Program-made: the position numbers and the translations under genes
From: DASUPK01 sp963804595
Lineage (GTDB): Bacteria; Actinomycetota; Thermoleophilia; Solirubrobacterales; 70-9
Length of the DNA stretch: 64,000 nucleotides
Assembly (NCBI GenBank): GCA_963804595.1
Contig: CAWDQZ010000008.1
Coordinates: 1-64,000, forward strand
Direction: 5' to 3'
The notes under the pieces: generated by a model
Seen by the model: the letters and a program-made list of their open reading frames with translations, nothing else
Told to the model about the DNA's origin: nothing
The model's database searches: none
Shown here: positions 27,089 to 35,264 of the stretch, piece after piece
How the letters are laid out: the number at the start of each line of letters is the position of its first letter
Position numbering within the stretch: position 1 is the first letter of the stretch

Positions 27089-28261
27089 CTAGCGCAGCTC
27101 CCTCGCATAACGCGCGTGGATCGCCTGCAGGAGCCCGAGCGCCAGGAAGGTGCCGAGCACCGATGAACCCCCGTAGCTGATCAGGGGCAGGGTGATGCCC
27201 GTGACCGGCATCAACCCCAGGTTCATTCCTACGTTGATGATCGCCTGGAAGGCGAGCATCGCGACTATCCCGCCCGCGATCAGAACCCCGTAGTAGCTCG
27301 TGGCGATCCGCATCACCCGGATCGCCCGCCAGAAGAGCAACGCGTAGAGGAAGACGAGGAAGGCGGCGCCCAGGAACCCGAAGCGCTCGCCGATCACCGC
27401 GAAGATGAAGTCGGTGTGGCGCTCCGGCAGGAAGAGCAGCTCGGTCTGCGTCGCGTCGTCGCCGCGGCCTGATTTCTCCCCAGAGCCGACCGCAATGATC
27501 GCCTGGTTCACCTGGTAGCTGCCGTCGCTGGGATCGTTGCTCGGATGGAGGAAGGAGGTCAGGCGGTCTTGCTGGTAACCGGCGAGCGGGTGTACGCCGA
27601 GGGCCGAACCGCCGAGGTACGCGCCCCCGGCGAGCAGCGCGACCGCAGCGCCCAGCGCGGCGAAGTGCTGCCAGGGGATTCCCGAGACGAACAGGATCGT
27701 CAGGGTGATCGCCACCAGCACGATGCCGGTGCCGAGGTCGGGCTGCAGGAAGACGAGACCAGCCGGCACCAGGCCCAGCACGAGCAGTCCCAGCGTCTGG
27801 CGCAGGCCGAACGGGCGTCTGACCAGCTCGTACACGAAGCCGGAGAGGGAGAGACAGAGCAGGACCTTGGCGAGCTCGGACGGCTGGAACTGGAAGAACG
27901 GCAGCTCGATCCAGCGGTTTGAGCCGCGGATCGCCGTCCCGACCAGGAGGACGAACGCGATCGAGCCGACCATGAACGCGTAGATGCTCGCCCGCAGCTC
28001 GCGCAGACGCGTGTAGTCGATGTGGCTGACGGCGATCATCAGCGCGATGCCAATCACGCCGTAGAGCGACTGGCGCACCACGAAGTAGAGGGGGTCGGCC
28101 GCGACCTCGTGGCGGCTCGCCGACTGGAGCGTGAAGACGCTGAAGGCGATCAGCCCGACCGAGGCGGCGAGCATGATGCCGTCGAGGTTGCGAAGGTTGA
28201 GCACGTCGACGACCCGCGAACGCTGCGGGGCGAAGGTGAGTGAGGGCTTGGCGGCTTCCAT
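27089..28261 (-). CDS. rodA: RodA/FtsW-family peptidoglycan glycosyltransferase (copy 2)
   Basis: A 390-residue SEDS-family polymerase, clearly homologous to the gene at 22287-23489 in every signature: GSNRWIELPFFQFQPSELAK, FLQPDLGTGIVLVAITLTIL, LPERHTDFIFAVIGERFGFL and PVTGITLPLISYGGSSVLGT. Start ATG 28261 overlaps the stop of the preceding mrdA (TGATG), a tight coupling absent in copy 1. Confidence 0.93.
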   Translation of the reverse strand: MEAAKPSLTFAPQRSRVVDVLNLRNLDGIMLAASVGLIAFSVFTLQSASRHEVAADPLYFVVRQSLYGVIGIALMIAVSHIDYTRLRELRASIYAFMVGSIAFVLLVGTAIRGSNRWIELPFFQFQPSELAKVLLCLSLSGFVYELVRRPFGLRQTLGLLVLGLVPAGLVFLQPDLGTGIVLVAITLTILFVSGIPWQHFAALGAAVALLAGGAYLGGSALGVHPLAGYQQDRLTSFLHPSNDPSDGSYQVNQAIIAVGSGEKSGRGDDATQTELLFLPERHTDFIFAVIGERFGFLGAAFLVFLYALLFWRAIRVMRIATSYYGVLIAGGIVAMLAFQAIINVGMNLGLMPVTGITLPLISYGGSSVLGTFLALGLLQAIHARYARELR

Positions 28262-30150
28262 CAGCCCGGTCCCGCGGCATGGGCCGCGGCGGTGTCGATC
28301 CCACCGGCGTGCTGGTTGAAGTAGCGCTCGAGGATCGCGCGCGCCATTGGCGCTGCCGTCTCGACGCCGAACCCGCCGCGCTCCACGGTAACCGTGACGA
28401 CGATCTGCGGGTCGTTGTACGGGGCGATCACGCTGTACCAGGACTGGTCCTGTTGTCCCTCTCGCTCGGCCGTGCCGGTCTTGCCGGCGACCGGGATGGG
28501 GAAGCTGCCCATGACCGGATAGGAGGTGCCGCCGGGTTCGTCGGCGGCGCGATGCAGGCCCTCGAGGATCACGTTTCGCGTCTCGTCCGAGATGCGGAGA
28601 TGGCGCTGTGGCGGTGGGTGAATCTTTCTGACGGTCTTGCCCTGGATGTTCACGATGCTTCCGCCGACGTGCGGCCGGACGAGCGTGCCGCCGTTCGCAA
28701 GCGCGGCATAGGCCCGGGCAAGCTGGAGGGGCGTCACCTGGACGTCACCCTGGCCGACCGCGAGGTTCACGTTGTCGCCCTGGTTCCAGGGCCGGTCGAT
28801 GTAGGGGTTCTTGTGGCTGTGGAAGACGCGGTTGCGCCACGCCGGCGTCGGGATCAGGCCGGACGTGGCGTCCGGGAGGTCGACCTGCGGCTTGCGGCCC
28901 AGGCCGTACTTGAACGCCCAGTCCTGGATCTGCCCGCCGTTGCCGCTCGCCTGAGCGTGCAGTCCGAGGTTGAAGAAGTAGACGTCCGAGGAGACCTGGA
29001 GGGCGGTGCTCATGTCGATCGGCCCGTTGGCCGCCCCGCCGGCGTTGTGAACGACCAGACCGCCGATGTCGAGCGAGCCCGTGTCATCGAAGATCGTGCT
29101 CGGAGTGATCAGGCCGTCCTCGAGGGCGGCCGTGGCGGTGATCGGCTTGAACGCCGACCCCGTCGGATAGCCCCCCTGGTCGGCGCGATCCACCAGCGGA
29201 TCTCCGGGCTGGCTGCCGAACGCGTCGTACTGAGTCTTCGTGTGAGGCTGCGTATAGAAGGACGGGTCGTAGGTGGGATAGGAGCCCATGCCCAGGATCG
29301 CACCGGTGTGGACGTTCATGGCGACGAACGCTCCGGGCAGGCCTTTGGCGCGGAGCGCGGCTTCACCCACCTCCTGGATCCCCGAGTCGAGGGTGAGCCT
29401 CAGGTTGTCGCCCGCCTGCGCGGGCTGGCGGCCCAGGGTGCCGCGCGGGCGCCCCAGCGCGTCGACCTGAATCCGCTCGGCCCCGGCAGTGCCGCGCAGG
29501 AACTTGTCATAGGTGTACTCGATACCCGCCTGGCCGATGATGTCGCCCGGCTTCAGCGTCTTGTATTGCGGCCTGGTCAGCTGGTGCGGGCTGATCTGGC
29601 CGACCTGGCCCAGGATGTGGGCGGCGAGTGTGCCGTCCGGGTACTTGCGGACGTAGGTCCGCTCGACGCTGACGCCGGGGAACGACTCCTTGTTCTCGAG
29701 CAGGTAGAAGAGGAGCCGGCGGTCGAGGCCCTGCTTGAGCACGACCGGATAGCCGGCGTACTGCGGAGTGGCACGCACCCGCTCGCGGATCTCGCGCTGG
29801 GAGAGGCCGAGGAGGTCGCCAAGCTTGGAGAGCTCGCGCCGCCGCTCGGTCTTGCCGCTGGGCAGATCCGACGGCCGCAGTTGCAGGGTCATCACGGTCC
29901 GGTTGTCCACCAGGACATTGCCGTTGCGGTCGAGGATTTCGCCGCGCGGCGGGTGGACGCGGACGTCGAGGACGCCGTGGTCCTGGGCGAGCGCGCGGTA
30001 GTGCTGACCGTCGAGGATCTGCAGCGACCAGAGGCGGAGGAGAACGGTCGCAATCGCCGCGACGACGACGGCGCCAAGGATCGCGATGCGCAGGTTGAGC
30101 CGATTGGTCAGCCGCGGCGGGATGTCCTCGGGACGGTCAAGGAGGTACAT
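28261..30150 (-). CDS. mrdA: penicillin-binding protein 2 (copy 2)
   Basis: A 629-residue class B transpeptidase. N-terminal anchor AILGAVVVAAIATVLLRLWS, pedestal RGEILDRNGNVLVDNRTVMT. Active-site motifs: SxxK in GYPTGSAFKPITATAALEDG, SxD in ALQVSSDVYFFNLGLHAQ, KTG in AGKTGTAEREGQQDQSWYSV. The N-terminal MYLLDRPEDIPPRLTNRLNL differs from copy 1, while the catalytic domain aligns throughout. It lies 26 bp after mreB. Confidence 0.95.
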   Translation of the reverse strand: MYLLDRPEDIPPRLTNRLNLRIAILGAVVVAAIATVLLRLWSLQILDGQHYRALAQDHGVLDVRVHPPRGEILDRNGNVLVDNRTVMTLQLRPSDLPSGKTERRRELSKLGDLLGLSQREIRERVRATPQYAGYPVVLKQGLDRRLLFYLLENKESFPGVSVERTYVRKYPDGTLAAHILGQVGQISPHQLTRPQYKTLKPGDIIGQAGIEYTYDKFLRGTAGAERIQVDALGRPRGTLGRQPAQAGDNLRLTLDSGIQEVGEAALRAKGLPGAFVAMNVHTGAILGMGSYPTYDPSFYTQPHTKTQYDAFGSQPGDPLVDRADQGGYPTGSAFKPITATAALEDGLITPSTIFDDTGSLDIGGLVVHNAGGAANGPIDMSTALQVSSDVYFFNLGLHAQASGNGGQIQDWAFKYGLGRKPQVDLPDATSGLIPTPAWRNRVFHSHKNPYIDRPWNQGDNVNLAVGQGDVQVTPLQLARAYAALANGGTLVRPHVGGSIVNIQGKTVRKIHPPPQRHLRISDETRNVILEGLHRAADEPGGTSYPVMGSFPIPVAGKTGTAEREGQQDQSWYSVIAPYNDPQIVVTVTVERGGFGVETAAPMARAILERYFNQHAGGIDTAAAHAAGPG

Positions 30151-30176
30151 GGCCGCGTCTGCCTTTCATCCGGCGC

Positions 30177-31217
<1,041 letters not shown>

Positions 31218-31312
31218 GGGTGGGCACGAATAGCGAAGTGGGTCGGAGCCTAGCGGCTCGCCTTAATTTGCCCAAAGCCGCAGTTTGGGCCGTTAGGCGT
31301 CTTGCGTTGCCG

Positions 31313-31885
31313 CTATTTGCGGCCGAGCAGTTCCGGGGCGAGGCGGAGCAGGAGGCCGACCGGAAGGCCGATCACATTGGAGACATCGCCGCGGACCGTG
31401 TCCACCAGGGCCGAGCCGAGACCCTGGATCGCGTAGGAGCCGGCCCGTCCGCGCCACTCGCCCGAGTCGATGTAGGCGCCCAGGAGGGCGCCGTCGAGCT
31501 CACGGAACGCCACGGTCGAGACGTCGACCCCCGTCCGGGGCTCCGCATCGCCCGGGCCGAGAAGCGCGAGGCCGCCGAGCACGTGGTGCTCGGACCCGGA
31601 GAGCCGCTCGAGATGCGCGCGGGCCTGATCCTCGTCCGCAGGCTGGCCCAGCACCTCGCCGTCGATGACGACCTCGGTGTCTCCGCCGACCACGAGGGCG
31701 TCGGGATGGTCCCTGGCGACGTCCTCCGCCTTCCGAGTGGCGTTCCGGACGACCAGGTCTCGGGGCTCGCCCTCCGCCTCCTCCTCGACCTCGGGGGCCT
31801 GCACGTCGAAGTCCAGGCCGAGCGCCTCGAGGAGGGCGCGGCGCTGCGGGGACTTCGATGCAAGGACGATTGCCGGCTTCGCCAT
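31313..31885 (-). CDS. maf: Maf family nucleotide pyrophosphatase (septum formation inhibitor-like)
   Basis: A 190-residue house-cleaning NTP pyrophosphatase. IVLASKSPQRRALLEALGLD is the Maf S-x-S-P-x-R-R motif, followed by ALVVGGDTEVVIDGEVLGQP and SYAIQGLGSALVDTVRGDVS. The first four codons (ATG GCG AAG CCG, MAKP) are the end of structured repeat copy B, so the repeat supplies the start codon. No Shine-Dalgarno sequence is visible. Confidence 0.93.
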   Translation of the reverse strand: MAKPAIVLASKSPQRRALLEALGLDFDVQAPEVEEEAEGEPRDLVVRNATRKAEDVARDHPDALVVGGDTEVVIDGEVLGQPADEDQARAHLERLSGSEHHVLGGLALLGPGDAEPRTGVDVSTVAFRELDGALLGAYIDSGEWRGRAGSYAIQGLGSALVDTVRGDVSNVIGLPVGLLLRLAPELLGRK

Positions 31886-31970
31886 CAGGTCGCCGCCACA
31901 AGCGGCCGCCCAACATAACCGCTTGGGGCTTCGCCGCTGCGCTCAAAGTGGGGCGGCCTGGTGGCGGCTA
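31874..31970. repeat. structured ~96-bp repeat, copy B (ndk stop / maf start)
   Basis: Same element as at 17304 and 42360. Outer stem GCCGCCAC (31892-31899) with GTGGCGGC (31961-31968): both arms carry a change relative to copies A and C that keeps pairing. Inner stem GGCCGCCC (31904-31911) with GGGCGGCC (31951-31958). Apical GGGGC-TTC-GCCGC (31925-31937) has one mismatch. On the minus strand it begins at the ndk stop codon and ends inside the first codons of maf. Confidence 0.85.
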
Positions 31971-32378
31971 AAGCTCGGGAAACCAGAGTCCGATCTCGCG
32001 CTCGGCGGACTCGGGCGAGTCGGATCCGTGAACGAGATTGAAGGTGACCTCGGTGGCGAACTCCCCACGGATGGAGCCGGCATCGGCCTCGAGCGGATTC
32101 GTCGCGCCGATCAGCTGGCGTGCCGCGGCGATCGCGCTCTCCCCCTCCAGCACGAGCGCGACCAGCGGGCCGCGGGTGATGAAGGAGACGAGCTCGTCGA
32201 AGAACGGCTTCTCGGCGTGCTCCGCGTAGTGAGTGTTGGCGAGCTCCTTTTCGGCCCGCATCAGCTTCATGGCGACGAGCTTCAGGCCCTTGCGCTCGAA
32301 CCGTGCGACGACCTCGCCGGTGAGGCTCCGCTCGAAGGCGTCCGGCTTGATGAGGATCAGGGTGCGCTCCTGTGCCAC
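31968..32378 (-). CDS. ndk: nucleoside diphosphate kinase
   Basis: Transfers gamma-phosphate from ATP to NDPs through a phosphohistidine. Start GTG 32378 gives VAQERTLILIKPDAFERSL; upstream in-frame codons have no family similarity. ERKGLKLVAMKLMRAEKELA, LVALVLEGESAIAAARQLIG and EVTFNLVHGSDSPESAEREI (active His in VHGSD) complete the fold. 136 residues, standard length. Its stop codon abuts structured repeat copy B. Confidence 0.97.
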   Translation of the reverse strand: MAQERTLILIKPDAFERSLTGEVVARFERKGLKLVAMKLMRAEKELANTHYAEHAEKPFFDELVSFITRGPLVALVLEGESAIAAARQLIGATNPLEADAGSIRGEFATEVTFNLVHGSDSPESAEREIGLWFPEL

Positions 32379-32524
32379 GGCGGCGGCACGGTACACGGAT
32401 TGGGGATCCGAGGTGGTGCAGTGACGAACACCGGCGATGAAGGGGGTGAAATCGGCGGGGTTGTCGCCTGAGCCGGATATACGGCCAAACGCGACAATCG
32501 CATCGTGACGCCGAGATCGCCCGC

Positions 32525-33137
32525 ATGGCGGGTGCACAACACGGCGTGATCACCCGAGCGCAACTCGTTACCTGCGGCGTGAGCGCCAGCGCAATCTCGG
32601 ACCGCGTGGCCGCCCGACGCCTTCACCGTATTCATCGACCAGCGCGGCCGAGCTCTGGGGGAGTCGGCTACCCAAGCCCGGCGAAGCGGCAGACGTCCAC
32701 GTCACCGTGCCACGAACGAGCGGCCTCAGGAAGCGTCAGGGCATCATCCTCCACCGCTCCTCCACCGTCGGTGCCGGTGACTGCACCAGGCGAGACGGCA
32801 TCCCGGTTACCACTCCCAGTCGCACGATCATCGACCTCCGTCCCCTCCTTTCCCCAGCCCAGTTCGCGGCTGCGCTGAGAGAAGCGGAGTTCCTGCGGCT
32901 GCCCATCCATCAGCGAGCCGAATCGAACCGTGCACGCAGTGAGCTCGAGCAACGCATGCTGGCCGTCTGCCGCCGCTGGGAGGCACACCGGAGCCGATTC
33001 GCGTTCGAGGACGATCGAGCCCGTGATGCTCGACTGGCGGTGCTGGCTTCGAGGTCGTCCGCTTCACCTGGCGTCAGCTTCAACGCGACCCGGCCCGGGT
33101 CGCGACGACGATCCGCGCGCTGTTGAGAGCCAGAGTG
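32525..33137 (+). pseudogene. AbiEi-type antitoxin / DUF559 protein remnant
   Basis: Segments in three frames. The first, from 32525, reads MAGAQHGVITRAQLVTCGVS then AISDRVAARRLHRIHR, the winged-helix N-terminus of AbiEi-family (type IV) antitoxins. From ~32700 another frame gives HVTVPRTSGLRKRQGIILHR, RDGIPVTTPSRTIIDLRPLL and SELEQRMLAVCRRW. Near 33045 a third gives GFEVVRFTWRQLQRDPARVA, the DUF559/VSR-like C-terminus. The middle of DUF559, with its VDFxWxxxxLxVExDG nuclease core, is missing. Multiple frameshifts plus a deletion indicate real decay rather than one sequencing error. Converges with the zinc-ribbon gene. Confidence 0.6.
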
Positions 33138-33139
33138 GC

Positions 33140-33850
33140 CTACCGGCTGGAACGGCTGGAGCGGCTCGGCCGCTCTTCGCTAGCCGCAACCGTCGTCCGG
33201 GACTGGCGCCTGGTGGGCCCGTCGGCTCGCTCGGCCCGGTCGGCTCGCTCGGCCCGGTCGGCTCGCTCGGCTCGCTCGGCCCGGTCGGGTCGATCGGATC
33301 GGCCGGATCGATCGGACCGGCCGGGTCGATCGCTGCGGGCCTGCCGCTGCGCTGCCGCACGAGCGGTCCGCTGGCGGTCGGTGCGTCGCGGCTCGCGAAC
33401 GGTCCGCTCCTTGAGAACCTCGGTCTCGCAGTAGGGGCAGATTCCCCACTTCGGATCGAGTGGCTTGTTGCACTTGCGGCAGGGGTTGCGCAGGCGCCGC
33501 TCGCAGTTCGGGCAGCGCAGGTAGCTGCGGTCGATCGGGTACTCGCAGTGCGGACAGGAGTTCTCGATCCGCTGACGCAGCTCCAGCTCAGCCGCGCGCA
33601 GCTCCAGCTCGCGCTCCTCCCGATCCTCGAGGAACTCCGGAGGGCGCAGGATCGTGTAGACGATCGTGCCCAGGAAGGGGAAGACCGACGCCGCCGTCGC
33701 GCAGGCGATCAAGACGGGGTCCTCGATCCGCCGGCGTGCATCGAGGTAGGTCCACCAGATCAGCGCCAGATAGACGACGATCAGGAAGAGGATCAGCAGG
33801 CTGACAGCTAGGCCGAACCCGCCATTTAGGCCGAAGATTGCGAGGGACAT
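33140..33850 (-). CDS. membrane protein with double zinc ribbon and Arg/Ser/Asp-rich repeat tail
   Basis: A 236-residue protein. Two N-terminal helices (VSLLILFLIVVYLALIWWTY; LIACATAASVFPFLGTIVY) are followed by a charged linker and two zinc ribbons with CPHC-CPNC and CRKC-CPYC cysteine pairs (residues ~98-145). The last ~80 residues are low complexity, built from AERADR and SDRPGR units, encoded by 15-18-bp GC-rich tandem repeats at about 33220-33330. Such zinc-ribbon membrane proteins are common next to folC in this lineage; function unknown. The tail may be variable in length. Confidence 0.75.
   Translation of the reverse strand: MSLAIFGLNGGFGLAVSLLILFLIVVYLALIWWTYLDARRRIEDPVLIACATAASVFPFLGTIVYTILRPPEFLEDREERELELRAAELELRQRIENSCPHCEYPIDRSYLRCPNCERRLRNPCRKCNKPLDPKWGICPYCETEVLKERTVREPRRTDRQRTARAAAQRQARSDRPGRSDRSGRSDRPDRAERAERADRAERADRAERADGPTRRQSRTTVAASEERPSRSSRSSR
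33220..33330. repeat. GC-rich tandem repeats in the zinc-ribbon gene tail
   Basis: Imperfect direct repeats of CGGCTCGCTCGGCCCGGT, degenerating into CGGGTCGATCGGATCGG-type units. On the minus strand they encode the AERADR/SDRPGR tail. On the plus strand they are also free of stops (RSARSARS...). Confidence 0.7.
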
Positions 33851-33934
33851 GGGCTGAGGAGGGGCGAGTGTACGTACTTCCTTGTGGAGTGGTGTAACCC
33901 TGCCTGCGGGCGGAGTCCGGGGCTTTCGGGCCTG

Positions 33935-34021
33935 CTACAGGAAGAGCAACCCGAACACGTAGCCGAGCGCGAAGAAGATCAGGATCACCACCGCGACGAC
34001 CACGGCGACGAGTCCCATCAT
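33935..34021 (-). CDS. 28-residue single-span membrane microprotein following folC
   Basis: Starts with ATG ATG at 34021, two bases after the folC stop, and encodes MMGLVAVVVAVVILIFFALG followed by YVFGLLFL, then TAG at 33935. It is almost one perfect transmembrane helix of ~25 residues. The tight spacing suggests translational coupling with folC. No family is recognised. Composition (Val/Leu/Ile/Phe with Gly-Tyr) looks selected rather than random for such GC-rich DNA. Confidence 0.5.
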   Translation of the reverse strand: MMGLVAVVVAVVILIFFALGYVFGLLFL

Positions 34022-34023
34022 CG

Positions 34024-35199
34024 TCAGGAGCTCTGAGCGGGCCTCTCTGTCCATATCGACGACAGAAGGTAGTGGCTGCCGGCGGCCAGCGCGACCCCAT
34101 TTCGCTCTCTGGCAAGTTCCCGTGCCCGTTCCCAGGCCGCCAACGGATCGGCGATCGCCTCGGCCTCAACGCCCGCCTTCTCGCACAGCGCCGCGATCTC
34201 CAGCGCCGGCCTCGCCCGTCCGCCCGGCCGGCCCGAGCCCTCGATGCGTTCCGGCGGGATCTCCGTGCACACAAAGCGAGCGACTGCCGGCACCAGCGCG
34301 CTGACGATCCCCACAGCGTCCTTCCCTTCGAGGATGGCGAGGCAGCAGACAACCTCGCGATCGCCGGCCAGCCGCGGGATCTCCTCCGCCAGAGCGCGTG
34401 CTCCGTCCGGATTGTGGGCCGCGTCGTAGATCACGGGCGGATCGCCCGGTTCGACCTCCGCGCGGCCCGGGATCCGGATGGTCTCCTGAACCCGGTTCGT
34501 CGCATCGGCGTCCAGCTCGCCGAGCAGCAGGTGCACCGTGGTGAGGGCCAGCGAGAAGTTCCGCTGATCGAACGGGACGTGCCCGGACGTCGACTCGATC
34601 TCCACCTCCAGATCCTCGGCGTGCCGCTCCTCGACAGCCCGCTCGACCACCTCCTCGAGGGAGGCCGGCATCGGCGGCCGTACCAGTCTCGTGTGGTCGC
34701 GAAGGACCGCGAGTTTCTCCGCCGCAATCTCCTCGAGGGTCTCCCCCAGCCACTCGGTGTGGTCGTAGCCGACCGAGGTCAGCACCGTCAGCTTCGACGG
34801 AATCACGTTGGTGGCGTCGAGGCGGCCGCCGAGTCCGGCCTCGACCACCCCGTATTGGACCCGGGCGGCGGCGAACGCCACAAACGCGGCCGAGGTGAGG
34901 AGCTCGAACTGGGTGACCGGCCCCTCGTCACCGGCGGCGCGGTCGGCCGCGACCGCCGCCTCCTCGGCCCGCTCCAGCGCCTGGGTGAAGGCCTCCTCCG
35001 TGATCGGCTCGCCGCCGATCAGGACCCGCTCCCGCCACGAGGTGATGTGGGGCGATACGTAGGCGCCGGTGGAGACGCCGTGCGCTTCGAGCAGGGCGGC
35101 GGTCATCCGCGTCACCGAGGTCTTGCCGTTCGTCCCGACGACGTGGATCGAGGCGAAGCGGTTCTGGGGCAGCCCCAGGAGCAGACAGAGCCGCCGCAT
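34024..35199 (-). CDS. folC: bifunctional folylpolyglutamate synthase / dihydrofolate synthase
   Basis: Adds glutamates to folates. HVVGTNGKTSVTRMTAALLE is the Mur-ligase-type P-loop, with VSPHITSWRERVLIGGEPIT, VVEAGLGGRLDATNVIPSKL and VIYDAAHNPDGARALAEEIP downstream. The first in-frame canonical start is ATG 35199 (MRRLCLLLGLPQN), but the 27 codons before it (SEEILHRREVLGWKLGLER) match the usual FolC N-terminus, so the true start probably lies near 35265 at a non-canonical codon or was lost. It follows valS directly. Confidence 0.93.
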   Translation of the reverse strand: MRRLCLLLGLPQNRFASIHVVGTNGKTSVTRMTAALLEAHGVSTGAYVSPHITSWRERVLIGGEPITEEAFTQALERAEEAAVAADRAAGDEGPVTQFELLTSAAFVAFAAARVQYGVVEAGLGGRLDATNVIPSKLTVLTSVGYDHTEWLGETLEEIAAEKLAVLRDHTRLVRPPMPASLEEVVERAVEERHAEDLEVEIESTSGHVPFDQRNFSLALTTVHLLLGELDADATNRVQETIRIPGRAEVEPGDPPVIYDAAHNPDGARALAEEIPRLAGDREVVCCLAILEGKDAVGIVSALVPAVARFVCTEIPPERIEGSGRPGGRARPALEIAALCEKAGVEAEAIADPLAAWERARELARERNGVALAAGSHYLLSSIWTERPAQSS

Positions 35200-35264
35200 C
35201 CGCTCCAGTCCGAGCTTCCAGCCCAGGACCTCGCGGCGGTGGAGGATCTCTTCGGACCGGGTGG

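Noticed and set aside
33123..33434. Plus-strand RSARSARS repeat protein
   Set aside because: It is the complement of the zinc-ribbon protein's repeat tail joined to the AbiEi remnant.
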